64,000 bases of DNA from an uncultured Lachnospiraceae bacterium (GTDB taxonomy: Bacteria > Bacillota > Clostridia > Lachnospirales > Lachnospiraceae). Below the pieces are notes generated by a model, which did no database searches, was not told where the DNA came from, and was given only the letters and a program-made list of their open reading frames with translations. The stretch spans positions 1 to 64,000 of the forward strand of contig CANQPM010000004.1 of NCBI GenBank assembly GCA_947625775.1. The letters run 5' to 3'. Each line of letters starts with the position of its first letter. Positions within the stretch are counted from its first letter, which is position 1. Both the position numbers and the translations under genes were made by a program. Positions 35,550-45,700 of this stretch are shown here, piece after piece.

Positions 35550-36348
35550 ATCAATACCATTACAGGGAGATGAAAAAACACTTATACAAAGATTAAGAAA
35601 TTATATTGATCCAGTTGATAAAGGCTGGTTTAATAGATTGCAGCCAGCCAATGAAGGACAGATTGATGAATTAAAACAACAACTGGAACTAAATAAGGCA
35701 GGAATAGAGTTGCCGTTGGTATATACAGAATTCTTGCGTCATGCAGGAGAAGGTGCTGGAGGATTATTTCTTCCAACTCTTCGTGCCGAAATGTCTGTTT
35801 CCTCTTTGATTTCTTGTAGAGTAAAACTACAAATCAATCAGGAGGAACGTAATGCACCCTATTATTTTACTTTTTTGATGGACGATTTGGGTATCTGCTA
35901 TACAATGGATCTTGATTATCAATTTCCTAAAATATCTTTGGAGGAAGACTATCCTGTTAGTGCGAATTTTGAAAATTTTGTTCTGCAAAGTGCTGTAAAA
36001 TGTTATGAGAACAAATATTATACACAGAGAATAAATTTTAGTGCAAGTATTAATGCTCTTAGTAATTCAGAGGTAGGAAAAAAAGGCCTTGATTTATTTG
36101 AATTTGTAAATGATGCATTAGAAATGTATCATTTACAAAAGGCATGGTTTAACGATGAATATTTTTATTTTGCTTACTCAAATAAATGGTCGATTTTCTT
36201 GGATCGTAGCGGTGGAGGTTTTTGGGGAGGTGTTTTTTTAGATGAATTACAAATTGGAAAGGATATAGGAAGAGTACTATCATCTAAAGCAGGTGCTCAT
36301 ATCTATATAAATGGGAATACTAATCCTACAGCTTTACAGGGAGATTAA
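35527..36348 (+). CDS. SUKH (SMI1/KNR4)-like immunity protein for module 2
   Basis: The 273-residue protein overlaps the deaminase tip by 23 bases. It has a SUKH-type opening (L-Q-P-A-N-E-G-Q-I-D-E-L ... L-P-L-V-Y-T-E-F-L-R-H-A-G-E-G, about 38-78), the hallmark of SMI1/KNR4-like immunity proteins, which commonly guard against deaminase and nuclease toxins. The C-terminal half is a second beta-rich region. An AAGAGGTG site precedes ATG 35527. Confidence 0.7.
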   Translation: MPITINNKSIPLQGDEKTLIQRLRNYIDPVDKGWFNRLQPANEGQIDELKQQLELNKAGIELPLVYTEFLRHAGEGAGGLFLPTLRAEMSVSSLISCRVKLQINQEERNAPYYFTFLMDDLGICYTMDLDYQFPKISLEEDYPVSANFENFVLQSAVKCYENKYYTQRINFSASINALSNSEVGKKGLDLFEFVNDALEMYHLQKAWFNDEYFYFAYSNKWSIFLDRSGGGFWGGVFLDELQIGKDIGRVLSSKAGAHIYINGNTNPTALQGD

Positions 36349-36433
36349 TATTATTAGAATGTTGTGTTTTATAATGTAGAAATAATAACTGTACATATCA
36401 TGTTTTGCCAGTAGAAAATAGAGTAAATAAGCA

Positions 36434-36574
36434 TGAGCACAATTAAAAAATATCAGAATACAATGGAAGAAATAATGCTTGATTTGCGTTTTCTGCGTGG
36501 ATTAGATGAAAAAATGTTTGTTTATGTCGGGATCTTTTAAAAGAAATAATTGATGAACTGAAAGACAGTGAATG
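36434..36574 (+). pseudogene. Small frameshifted ORF (about 46 aa)
   Basis: ATG 36434 opens M-S-T-I-K-K-Y-Q-N-T-M-E-E-I and reads coherently to about 36520. The sequence then makes sense in another frame (C-R-D-L-L-K-E-I-I-D-E-L-K-D-S-E, stop 36572), implying one missing base. The family is unknown. Nearby, ccccagc/gctgggg (36591-36607) forms a short hairpin. Confidence 0.35.
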
Positions 36575-36644
36575 AAAACCCTAATCCCCCCCAGCTATGC
36601 TGGGGAGAATAGAGTAAGCGGGGGCGTAGAAGATGGTATAATAA

Positions 36645-39299
36645 AGCCTCCACAGCTATGACGCAAACGGCAACCTGACCAGGATCACCACGCCGAAAGG
36701 CTTTGTGATCCACAGAAGTTATGATGCGGACGACCGCCTGACGGAAGAATGGGTCACGGTCAGAAGGAGCGGCATTGACAGGCGGGTGCAGTATGCATAT
36801 GACGAGGCCGGAAACATCCTGAAGAGCACAATCCTAGGCACAGACGGGGAGCGTCTGGAAACAGGTTTCTGCTATGACCTGAAAGACCGCCTGACCCACA
36901 GGACAAATCCCAGCGGCGCCGTCCTGCGCTATCTCTATGACCGGAATGATGAGCTTTCCAAAGCAGTCAGCCCATATGCCTATGAGCAGGACGGCAATAA
37001 CGGAGCGGGAACGGCCTATGCCTATGACAGCCGAGGCAACCGAATCCGCGTCACGAACGCTTTGGGAGAAACCGTACAGGAACTGTCCTACAACCTGCAG
37101 AATCAGCCTGTCATGCAGAGAGACGCCTTTGGAAACGAGACAGAGTATTCCTATGGTCTGGATGGAAAGATTAATGATGTACGGCGCGGAAATGTAAATG
37201 AAACAGAACGTCGCACGCTTCAGCAATATGAGTACAACGCCAGAGGGCAGATCATCGGCATCGTGGACGGTAACCGGAATCCCATTTCCTATGACGTGGA
37301 CAGCTGGGGGCGTATCACTGGCGTTGGATTTGCAGACGGCGTAAAGGAAGGCTATGAGTATACCCCCGCTGGGCAGGTCAGCAGAACCACAGACGGAAAT
37401 GGCAATACAGTACAGTACCGTTATAACAGTTTCGGCAGGGTAAGCGAGCGAATAGACCAGCTCGGATACACAGAGACATTCCAGTATGACGAGGAAGGCA
37501 ACCTGTCCCTGCACATTGACAGGGATGGCAGGCGGCTGCAGCGTGAATGCAACGTATTCGGTAAGCCGGTATATGAGAAAGCCACGGATGCAGAAGGTAA
37601 CAATCCCAATATCAGTACATGGCATTATGACAGCCTCGGGAGGGTTACCCATGCCATCTGTGACGGCCACTCGTATGAATACATATATGACGAATACGGA
37701 AACCTGAAAGAAAAGCGTTCCAGCGGGAGACGCTTGGTTTCCTATGCCTATGACAAAGCGGGGCAGATTATGGAGATTATAGACCCTGCAGGGGTATGCA
37801 CCCGCTATGAGTATGACATCTTAGGGCGCAGAAGTCGTATCTATAATGATGATGGACTGGAAGTATGCTACGGATATGATGTCCTAAACCGTATCAGCCA
37901 TATCCGCTATGGCAACGGCGTGGAAACGGTCTATACCTATGATGGGGACGGAAATCTCAGCAGCCTGGAGACGAAAGCAGGGGAAAACATCCTGCTCTCC
38001 TTTGCGTACCAATATGACGGCAATGGAAATCGGACGGTGAAGACAGGCATACAGGCAGGCGCGGCATTAGGTGGCATCACTTCCGAAATCACCGCAGGGA
38101 ATAATGCGCTGGACATCTCCTACCGCTATGATGTCAGGGGGCAACTTCTGGAAGAGAAGCGGAATGGTGCTTCTGTTTCTTATGCCTATGACAAGGCGGG
38201 AAACCGAATCAGGAAGACAGATGCCAAGGGCGCGACCCTATATCGGTTTAATGGGAAAAACCAGCTTATCGAAACAGAAGATAGTGAGGGCAAATATCAG
38301 TTTACATATGACAGGCAGGGTGGTATAGTAGAAGAGAAGAACGCTGCGGGTATTCGGCTGTTCTCTTATAACAGCCGTCACCAGCAGACAAAGGTAGAAA
38401 CTGAGAACGGCAGTGTGCAGGAGAACCGTTATGACGTGGAAAGCCTGCGGTTTGAACTGCTGGAGAACGGCAGGCGCACAGGGTTTGTATACCACAACGG
38501 CGAACTTCTGCATGAGGAAGGGAGGACTGGACAAGAATCAAACCAACAGACCAGTTACCATTTAGGTGCAGGGATTGACGCACTTCAAAGAGGGCAGGAC
38601 CTGTCTTACTACCACAGGGATGAGCAGCTCAGCACCGCATTCATTACAAGCACAGAAGGGGAAATTCAGAACAGCTACCTTTATGATGCCTTTGGCGCGG
38701 GGTTAGAGACAGATGAACAATTCCAGAACCGTATCCGTTATACGGGTCAGCAGTATGATGAGCTGACAGGGCAGTATTATCTGCGGGCAAGGTATTATAA
38801 TCCTGTGCTTGGACGGTTTATGCAGGAGGATGCGTATCAGGGCGACGGGCTGAATCTGTATGCGTACTGTGGGAATAATCCAGTGATGTATAGTGACCCT
38901 AGTGGATATGCCAAAAAGAAAAAATGTGTAGAGGAAAACCATGGAGAAAATGAACATGATGGAGAATCACCAGCTTTAACAACTAGTCCATATAATCCTG
39001 ATGCTGTCGAACAAAGAATCAAGCCAGACTACAAACCCAATCCGGCACATGATTCACATTCTAGCAATTATAACACACACAAAACACCAGAACCATTAGA
39101 TGCATCCAGCGTATATGGTGATGCGGTTAGAGGAGGTATGGGTGAATGGTATGGAGTCAATGAGAAAGGAGAAATTTATCAGTTCTTTTATGACAATGAT
39201 GACGGTGTACATTTTGCCGGTATAATTACAAAGTCAGATTTACTAAATAAAAATTCTTCAATATTAAGTTTATTAGGTTTATCTCCGAAAGGGAAATAA
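36645..39299 (+). CDS. 5'-truncated Rhs protein with unknown toxin tip (module 3)
   Basis: YD-repeat sequence begins immediately after an in-frame TAA at 36642, with no convincing start (GTG 36705 is the first candidate and has no ribosome-binding site). It runs through about 750 residues of Rhs core, the longest core in the window, to D-P-S-G-Y near 38900. The ~130-residue tip contains P-N-P-A-H-D, K-T-P-E-P-L-D-A-S-S-V-Y and W-Y-G-V-N-E-K-G-E-I-Y, a pattern seen in many Rhs and colicin-like tips that I cannot name securely. It probably serves as a donor cassette. Confidence 0.7.
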   Translation, partial: SLHSYDANGNLTRITTPKGFVIHRSYDADDRLTEEWVTVRRSGIDRRVQYAYDEAGNILKSTILGTDGERLETGFCYDLKDRLTHRTNPSGAVLRYLYDRNDELSKAVSPYAYEQDGNNGAGTAYAYDSRGNRIRVTNALGETVQELSYNLQNQPVMQRDAFGNETEYSYGLDGKINDVRRGNVNETERRTLQQYEYNARGQIIGIVDGNRNPISYDVDSWGRITGVGFADGVKEGYEYTPAGQVSRTTDGNGNTVQYRYNSFGRVSERIDQLGYTETFQYDEEGNLSLHIDRDGRRLQRECNVFGKPVYEKATDAEGNNPNISTWHYDSLGRVTHAICDGHSYEYIYDEYGNLKEKRSSGRRLVSYAYDKAGQIMEIIDPAGVCTRYEYDILGRRSRIYNDDGLEVCYGYDVLNRISHIRYGNGVETVYTYDGDGNLSSLETKAGENILLSFAYQYDGNGNRTVKTGIQAGAALGGITSEITAGNNALDISYRYDVRGQLLEEKRNGASVSYAYDKAGNRIRKTDAKGATLYRFNGKNQLIETEDSEGKYQFTYDRQGGIVEEKNAAGIRLFSYNSRHQQTKVETENGSVQENRYDVESLRFELLENGRRTGFVYHNGELLHEEGRTGQESNQQTSYHLGAGIDALQRGQDLSYYHRDEQLSTAFITSTEGEIQNSYLYDAFGAGLETDEQFQNRIRYTGQQYDELTGQYYLRARYYNPVLGRFMQEDAYQGDGLNLYAYCGNNPVMYSDPSGYAKKKKCVEENHGENEHDGESPALTTSPYNPDAVEQRIKPDYKPNPAHDSHSSNYNTHKTPEPLDASSVYGDAVRGGMGEWYGVNEKGEIYQFFYDNDDGVHFAGIITKSDLLNKNSSILSLLGLSPKGK

Positions 39300-39301
39300 A
39301 A

Positions 39302-39814
39302 ATGAAACACAATAATATTATTATAGGTAAAAAGAATCAATTTGCTATTCAATATAGCATCGAGCAAACAAAAAAACCATATATTTGGGGGCATATATGT
39401 TATTGGATACAGGGGATGATGATAGGCGATATCACGCATACAACAATATTAAGCGATGTTTTTGTGTTTTTGCCTAGAATTGTTCATGATAATGGAAATA
39501 GATTTCATGAGTTGTTTTATAAAATGAATAAAGATAAAGCATTCTATTTCTTAAGTGGTCAAGCATTTGTAGACAACCCCAAATATGAGGAGCAAGCTAT
39601 AGCTGAAACATGGGCTAGATTCAGTATTGAAATTGGTCTCGATGTTTTTTCAGGTACTATAGTGAAACTTATAGAAAATGAATCTGAAGCAAGAATAATA
39701 TATTCTTTTGATGGAAAAAAAGTATATGATTTATTTTTGAAAAAAGGAATTGTGGACGATGTTTTTGAACAATTTTTAGAGCAATTTAATTGTATTAGTA
39801 GAAATTTTAATTAA
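39302..39814 (+). CDS. Imm42-like immunity protein for module 3
   Basis: The 170-residue protein starts two bases after the toxin stop. The N-terminus (K-K-N-Q-F-A-I-Q-Y ... W-G-H-I-C-Y-W-I-Q-G-x-x-I-G-D) resembles the Imm42 family. Low GC and tight coupling to the tip support an immunity role. Confidence 0.65.
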   Translation: MKHNNIIIGKKNQFAIQYSIEQTKKPYIWGHICYWIQGMMIGDITHTTILSDVFVFLPRIVHDNGNRFHELFYKMNKDKAFYFLSGQAFVDNPKYEEQAIAETWARFSIEIGLDVFSGTIVKLIENESEARIIYSFDGKKVYDLFLKKGIVDDVFEQFLEQFNCISRNFN

Positions 39815-39904
39815 TTGTGTGATTAGTTTGGTTTATCTGTAGGGGACGATCAGCGTACCGTTCAGTAATATGAGTACAACGCCAGAGGGCAGATCATCGG
39901 CATC

Positions 39905-42052
39905 ATGGACGGCTGCCAAAATCCCATTTCCTATGATGTGGACAGCTGGAGCCGCATCACCTGCGTAAGCTTTGCGGACGGCGTAAAGGAAGGGTATGAA
40001 TATACCCCTGCCGGCCAGGTCAGCAGGACCATAGACGGAAACGGCAATTCGGTACAGTACCGCTACAACAGCTTGGGTAAGGTCAGCGAGCGAATTGACC
40101 AGCTCGGGTACAGCGAGACCTTCCAGTATGATGAGGAGGGCAATCTGTCCCTGCATATTGACAGGGACGGCAGAAGGCTGCAGCGTGACTGCAATGTTTT
40201 CGGAAAGCCTGTGTATGAGAAAGCAACGGATGCGGAAGGGAACAACCCCAACATCAGCACCTGGCACTATGACAGTCTGGGAAGGGTCATCCGTGCAGTC
40301 TGCGACGGGCATTCCTATGAGTATGTTTATGATGCACAGGGAAATCTGAAAGAGAAGCGTTCCAGCGGGAGACGCTTAGTTTCCTATGCCTATGACAGGA
40401 TGGGACAGGTAACGGAGATAAAAGACCCGGCCGGGGTATGCACACGTTACGAGTATGACATCCTGGGCAGACGGAGCCGTATTTACAACGATGAGGGGCT
40501 GGAAGTGTGTTACGGATATGATGCCTTAAACCGCATCAGCCATATCCGCTATGGAAACGGTGTAGAGACGGCCTATGCCTATGACGGGGACGGAAATATC
40601 AGCAGTTTGGAGACAAAAGCAGGAGAAAACATACTGCTCTCCTTTGCGTACCAGTATGATGGCAATGGGAACCGGACGGTGAAGACAGGTACACAGGCAG
40701 GAGAGGCATTAGGTGGCATCACATCTGGAATCACTGTGGGAAATAACGCACTGGATATCTCCTACCGCTATGACATCAGGGGGCAGCTTTTAGAGGAGCG
40801 GAGAAATGGCACTTCTGCTTCCTATGCCTATGACAAGGCAGGAAATAGGATCAGGAAGACAGATTCCAAAGGAACGATACTGTACCGATTTAATAGCAAA
40901 AACCAGCTGACCGAGACAGAAAATAATGAGAGCAAAAATCAGTTTACATATGACAGGCAGGGCGGTATAGTAGAAGAAAAGAACGCTAGTGGTATCCGAC
41001 TATTCGCTTATAACAGCCGCCACCAGCAGACAAAGGTGGAGACTGAGAACGGTAATGTGCAGGAGAACCTTTATGATGTGGAAAATCTGCGTTTTGAACT
41101 GCTGGAGAACGGCAGGCGTACCAGCTTTGTCTACCACAATGGCGAACTTTTGCATGAGGAAGGAGGAATTGAACAAGATTTAAGCGGGCAGACCAGTTAC
41201 CACTTGGGGGCAGGGATTGACGCGCTCCAGAGGGGGCATGAACTGTCCTACTACCACAGGGTCGAGCAGCTCAGTACTGCATTTATTACGGGCAGCGATG
41301 GAGAAACCCAAAACAGCTACTTGTATGATGCCTTTGGCGCGGAGTTAGAGGCAGATGAACAATTCCAGAACCGAATCCGTTATACGGGTCAGCAGTATGA
41401 TGACCTGACAGGGCAGTATTATCTGCGTGCAAGGTACTATAATCCTGTGCTTGGGCGATTTATGCAGGAGGATGTGTACCAGGGTGATGGCCTGAATTTG
41501 TATGCATACTGTGGGAATAATCCGATGGTGTACCATGATCCGAGTGGATATGCGAACGCTTCGCAACAGTCAGGAAATACTTGTCCGCCAGATGCTCAGT
41601 TTGGCAAGGCTGATAATACAGACAATGTCGATGAACCAGCTACTCATACTTACTATACAGTTCAAAACGAGTCAGATGCAGAAAGACTACGCGGAGATGG
41701 TACGCCATGGCCGACAGAGGGAACTAGAGCAAATCTGGGAGAAGGTGTCTATGCATGGGGCAATATGGATGATGCACAAAACTACTTAGAAAGAAAGCAG
41801 GGAAGAACCTCCGAACCTTTGTCAATATTACAATTTAATGTAAATGATAATGATTTAAGTAATATGAAAACTTTAGATACTAGGAATATGAGTGATGCCC
41901 AACGTGAGAGTTTCTTTGGTCAATATGGGGTACTCTATGGAGGGGAACCGAATCATGGGTATGATTATATTATTAATAATACGAACCTAGGTGTAGAACA
42001 CTATTTTAACATAACAGTATTTGATAAACTTCATTTTGAAGGAGGCAAATAA
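39905..42052 (+). CDS. 5'-truncated Rhs protein with possible ADP-ribosyltransferase-like tip (module 4)
   Basis: Rhs homology starts near 39860 but is interrupted by a TAA where other copies have CAA (39868 region). The open frame runs from ATG 39905 for 715 residues. The core ends at D-P-S-G-Y near 41540. The ~165-residue tip (Y-Y-T-V-Q-N-E-S-D-A-E-R-L ... G-E-G-V-Y-A-W-G-N-M-D-D-A) has a G-x-G-V-Y-A-W plus A-x-x-Y arrangement reminiscent of DUF3990/ART folds, but this is only a guess. TAA and the immunity ATG abut at 42052/42053. Confidence 0.65.
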   Translation: MDGCQNPISYDVDSWSRITCVSFADGVKEGYEYTPAGQVSRTIDGNGNSVQYRYNSLGKVSERIDQLGYSETFQYDEEGNLSLHIDRDGRRLQRDCNVFGKPVYEKATDAEGNNPNISTWHYDSLGRVIRAVCDGHSYEYVYDAQGNLKEKRSSGRRLVSYAYDRMGQVTEIKDPAGVCTRYEYDILGRRSRIYNDEGLEVCYGYDALNRISHIRYGNGVETAYAYDGDGNISSLETKAGENILLSFAYQYDGNGNRTVKTGTQAGEALGGITSGITVGNNALDISYRYDIRGQLLEERRNGTSASYAYDKAGNRIRKTDSKGTILYRFNSKNQLTETENNESKNQFTYDRQGGIVEEKNASGIRLFAYNSRHQQTKVETENGNVQENLYDVENLRFELLENGRRTSFVYHNGELLHEEGGIEQDLSGQTSYHLGAGIDALQRGHELSYYHRVEQLSTAFITGSDGETQNSYLYDAFGAELEADEQFQNRIRYTGQQYDDLTGQYYLRARYYNPVLGRFMQEDVYQGDGLNLYAYCGNNPMVYHDPSGYANASQQSGNTCPPDAQFGKADNTDNVDEPATHTYYTVQNESDAERLRGDGTPWPTEGTRANLGEGVYAWGNMDDAQNYLERKQGRTSEPLSILQFNVNDNDLSNMKTLDTRNMSDAQRESFFGQYGVLYGGEPNHGYDYIINNTNLGVEHYFNITVFDKLHFEGGK

Positions 42053-42481
42053 ATGGAAAAATATGTATATATATTGATGAAAGGTAGTTGGGGGATAAGT
42101 ATTGCTATATATGGACAGGTTTTTGATAAAGCATTCTTTACGGATGATATGAGTACTGTATGTGATGGAGTATGTCTTTCATTTTGCAAAGAACCTTTAA
42201 TCAAAAATGAAGTATTTTGTAAAGAAGATAGAGAATCAATTTTTAAGGCTATTAAAATGGTGGGAGGTAACATAATTTCTAACAGCCCCTTTCACAATAA
42301 TACTGTTATTCAAATATGTAGTTTGCAATATAGTTTATGCTATTATCAAGAAGAGGCTATGGTGGTAGCGATGCTTAATTGGTGTTCTAAAACCTTTAAT
42401 TTTGAACTTAGAAACATAGAAAGTAGGTTTGATTATGAAAATAACAAATATATTTTCGATTTAAAAGAATATATTGTCTAG
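42053..42481 (+). CDS. Putative immunity protein for module 4
   Basis: The 142-residue soluble protein begins on the base after the toxin stop. It matches no family I recognise. The IS630-family element is inserted exactly at its TAG: the stop's TA belongs to the duplicated target and its G to the element's terminal repeat, so the reading frame is preserved. Confidence 0.6.
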   Translation: MEKYVYILMKGSWGISIAIYGQVFDKAFFTDDMSTVCDGVCLSFCKEPLIKNEVFCKEDRESIFKAIKMVGGNIISNSPFHNNTVIQICSLQYSLCYYQEEAMVVAMLNWCSKTFNFELRNIESRFDYENNKYIFDLKEYIV

Positions 42482-42520
42482 TGTAATGACCTGCTGATAT
42501 TTAGCATTACTACTACCTCA

Positions 42521-43153
42521 TTAAGAGGCAGTAGTAAATGTAGGATACAGGGAACTGAGCTTTATTCTGGCATCACTGGTTCTAAAATGCCAGTTGACCT
42601 TTGCTGCCAGTGTATTTCGTTCCACTTCCCATGCGGACAGCTCACTGCGTAACAGTCCTATTTCTGCGATGCGGCGGCTGAGGCATTGTCTGGTCATGAC
42701 ATTAAGCTCTATTTCGGCGATGTCCAGCCAGCTCCCATGCTTTGGGGTATAATGTATCTCCAGTTTTTTTATAATGCGTCTTGCTTCCTCTGCTGGATAT
42801 CGTTTATACAGAGAAGCAGGCTTATGGGTGTTGAGATTGTCCATCACAAGGATAATTTTCTCGGCATCCGGATACATGGTGTCTACCAAATACCTGATTT
42901 CCTCTGCCCAGTCAACTGCTGTACGGTGTTCACGCACGCTGACATGATGGGTTCCTCCAAGCGGCTCCACGAAAGCAAATATGCTGGCTGTACCATTACG
43001 AACATATTCAGGATCTGTTTTCCAGTCACTTCCGGGTATCATTGGCATAGGATCTCTCGTTTCCCCCAAAAGCTGGTATGGCTTTTCGTCCATGCATACG
43101 ATCGGACGCTTTTCGTCATAGGGAAGTTCGTAAACATCAAGAACATCCTCCAT
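42521..43153 (-). CDS. IS630-family transposase, C-terminal part (DDE domain)
   Basis: This frame carries the catalytic triad of the IS630/Tc1 DDE domain: Asp in V-C-M-D-E-K, Asp in I-L-V-M-D-N-L-N-T-H, and Glu in D-I-A-E-I-E-L-N. The protein frame actually opens upstream of the first ATG, reading back to the A8 run at 43224-43231 (plus strand T8) where it meets the N-terminal frame. It is expected to be made as a -1 frameshift fusion with the upstream ORF. Confidence 0.85.
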   Translation of the reverse strand: MEDVLDVYELPYDEKRPIVCMDEKPYQLLGETRDPMPMIPGSDWKTDPEYVRNGTASIFAFVEPLGGTHHVSVREHRTAVDWAEEIRYLVDTMYPDAEKIILVMDNLNTHKPASLYKRYPAEEARRIIKKLEIHYTPKHGSWLDIAEIELNVMTRQCLSRRIAEIGLLRSELSAWEVERNTLAAKVNWHFRTSDARIKLSSLYPTFTTAS

Positions 43154-43158
43154 ACATG

Positions 43159-43677
43159 CTATGAATTCCGGGTCTTCTTTTGCCGGGATGCACCAGTAGT
43201 CGTTTTTGTGAGGTCGAAGTTTGTTTTTTTTAAGGCTTTGCGGATTGCCTCCCTGCCTACAGGGGTTTCCAGAATCACTTTGGATTCTTCCTCAAGCAGA
43301 CGGATTGTCCACCGGGAACGCCCTTCTGGAACAGGGCCGCAGGCAAGTTCAATCAGTCGGGCTTCTGTACGCCCGTCAACCTTGCGTCTTGCATTATCTG
43401 AATTTACGCTCCTCTTAAATTCAGTAACGGCATCAATGCCGCCATTCATATATTTCGTCACAGTATTGGTGACAGTTGCCATGCAAACGCCATTGGATTT
43501 CGCGCTTTGCTCATGGGTTAAAACTTTTCCATGTGCTTCGTCCAGATCAAGGATAATCTGGCATCTGCTGCGGATAGTTTTTGAAGTTTCTTTCTTACAG
43601 ATAACAGATTTCAGCTTTTTTAATTCTTTTTCTGTAAGATGGATGCTGTACCTTTTTGGTCTTGCCATAGGAATCAC
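43159..43677 (-). CDS. IS630-family transposase, N-terminal part (HTH domain)
   Basis: The 172-residue ORF encodes the helix-turn-helix DNA-binding part (T-H-E-Q-S-A-K-S-N-G-V-C-M-A-T-V-T-N-T-V) and a winged linker. Its sense reading ends at the tta-aaa-aaa-aca stretch (plus strand 43222-43233). A -1 slip there enters the DDE frame; without slippage it ends with an out-of-frame tail. Confidence 0.85.
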   Translation of the reverse strand: MIPMARPKRYSIHLTEKELKKLKSVICKKETSKTIRSRCQIILDLDEAHGKVLTHEQSAKSNGVCMATVTNTVTKYMNGGIDAVTEFKRSVNSDNARRKVDGRTEARLIELACGPVPEGRSRWTIRLLEEESKVILETPVGREAIRKALKKTNFDLTKTTTGASRQKKTRNS

Positions 43678-43804
43678 CGCCGTTTCTTTTATTATACATC
43701 AAAACAGCTGTGATTACCAGAATTATTTGATTAAATATCAGCAGGTCATTACACTAGTATAGCGTTTTTTAATTTACTCGACCTTTTGGGTGATAATGTA
43801 TCAC

Positions 43805-45700
43805 GGAGGGCTATGAGTATACTTCTGCTGGGCAGGTCAGCAGGACCACAGACGGAAACGGCAATTCGGTACAGTACCGCTACAACAGCCTGGGTAAGGT
43901 CAGCGAGCGGATTGACCAGCTCGGGTACAGCGAGACCTTCCAGTATGATGAGGAAGGCAACCTGTCCCTGCATATCGACAGGGACGGCAGAAGGTTGCAG
44001 CGGGATTGCAACGTGTTCGGCAAGCCGGTATATGAGAAAGCCACAGATGCGGAAGGGAACCATCCCAACATCAGCACCTGGCACTATGACAGTCTGGGAA
44101 GGGTCATCCGTGCAGTCTGCGACGGGCATTCCTATGAGTATATTTATGACGCACAGGGCAACCTGAAAGAAAAGCGTTCCAGCGGAAGACGCTTAGTTTC
44201 CTATGCCTATGACAGGATGGGACAGGTAACGGAGATCATAGACCCTGCAGGGGTATGCACCCGCTACGAATATGACATCCTGGGCAGACGGAGCCGCATT
44301 TATAACGATGAAGGGCTGGAGGTGCGCTATGGCTATGATGCCTTAAACCGCATCAGCAGAATCCATTATGGCAATGGCGTAGAGACCTCCTATGCCTATG
44401 ACGGGGACGGAAATATCAGCAGACTGGAGACCAAAGCAGGGGAAACCATCCTGCTCTCCTTTGCGTACCAGTATGATGGCAACGGGAACCGCACAGTGAA
44501 GACAGGTACACAGGTAAATGCGGCTATAGGTGGCATTACTTCTGAAATCACTGTGGGGAATAACGCACTGGATATTTCTTACAGTTATGACATTAGGGGA
44601 CAGCTTTTGGAAGAGCGGCGGAATGGCGTTTCTGTTTCTTATGCCTATGACAAGGCAGGGAACAGGGTAAGAAAGACAGACGCCAAAGGCGCAACCCTAT
44701 ATCGGTTTAATGGGAAAAATCAGCTCATCGAGACAGAAAATAATGAGAGCAAAAATCAGTTTACATATGACAGGCAGGGCGGTATAGTAGAAGAGAAGAA
44801 CGCTGTGGGTATCTGGCTGTTCTCTTATAACAGCCGCCACCAGCAGACAAAAGTGGAGACTGAGAACGGCAATGTGCAGGAGAACCTTTATGATGTAGAG
44901 AATCTGCGCTTTGAACTGCTGGAGAACGGCAGGCGTATCGGCTTTGTCTACCACAATGGAGAACTGCTGCATGAGGAAGGAGGAATTAGACAAGCTTTAA
45001 GTGGGCAGACCAGTTATCATTTGGGTGCAGGGATCGAAGCACTGCAAAGAGGGCAGGACCTGTCCTATTACCACAGGGACGAGCAGCTCAGCACCGCATT
45101 CATTACCGGCAGAGACGGGGAAATCCAGAACAGCTATCAGTATGATGCCTTTGGTGCCAAAATAGAGACAAATGAACAAGTCCAGAACCGAATCCGCTAT
45201 ACGGGTCAGCAGTATGATGAGCTGACAGGGCAGTATTATCTGCGGGCAAGGTATTATAATCCTGTGCTTGGACGGCTTATGCAGGAGGATGTGTACCATG
45301 GTGATGGATTGAATTTGTATGCGTACTGTCATAATAATCCGGTGACATATTATGATCCGAGCGGGTATGCAAGAAAAAAACATTACAGTGTTCAAATACA
45401 CAGGATGCAGACCCTACAGGTACAGATACTGCCCCTGAAAATAGTAGAGGTGTTGGCGGAAAAGGTTGGCGCGGAGATAAAAATTGGAGAGATGATGTAA
45501 ATACTATAGGAGAAGGCGGAACGATAGAATCACTCCGTGGATTAGTGCCTACAGAACAAGAAGCAATTAGCTTAATAAATGAGTCGGGTGGAATCGTAAA
45601 TAGAATAGAAGGTCCACATAATCCACATAATCCACATAATTATAATCATATTAATTATACCACTCCAAGTGGTGGAAAGGGAACAATACAAATTCAATGA
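43805..45700 (+). pseudogene. 5'-truncated Rhs with toxin tip in the -1 frame (module 5)
   Basis: Rhs core starts at E-G-Y-E-Y-T-S-A-G (43805) without a start codon and runs to D-P-S-G-Y-A-R-K-K near 45375. In the core frame it then stops at 45500 with a meaningless tail. In the -1 frame after seven A (45374-45380) a coherent ~106-residue tip reads to TGA 45698. It is rich in Gly/Asn, with three copies of a P-H-N unit (ccacataat, 45614-45640) and ends H-I-N-Y-T-T-P-S-G-G-K-G-T-I. That stop overlaps the immunity ATG (ATGA), showing it is the native toxin end. Confidence 0.7.

Larger units (their letters stand above)
42481..43754 (-). mobile_element. IS630-family insertion sequence
   Basis: A 1,274-bp element with perfect 21-bp terminal inverted repeats (gtgtaatgacctgctgatat.. 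at 42481-42501; complement at 43734-43754) is flanked by TA on both sides, the target duplication of the IS630/Tc1 group. It encodes one transposase in two frames on the minus strand. It lies between Rhs modules 4 and 5. Confidence 0.93.

Noticed and set aside
42686-43762. 358-residue plus-strand ORF across the insertion sequence
   Set aside because: Antisense to the transposase, whose catalytic motifs are on the minus strand.
45614-45640. CRISPR-like or regulatory repeat (ccacataat x3)
   Set aside because: It is a 9-bp coding tandem repeat (Pro-His-Asn) inside the module 5 toxin tip, with no spacers.
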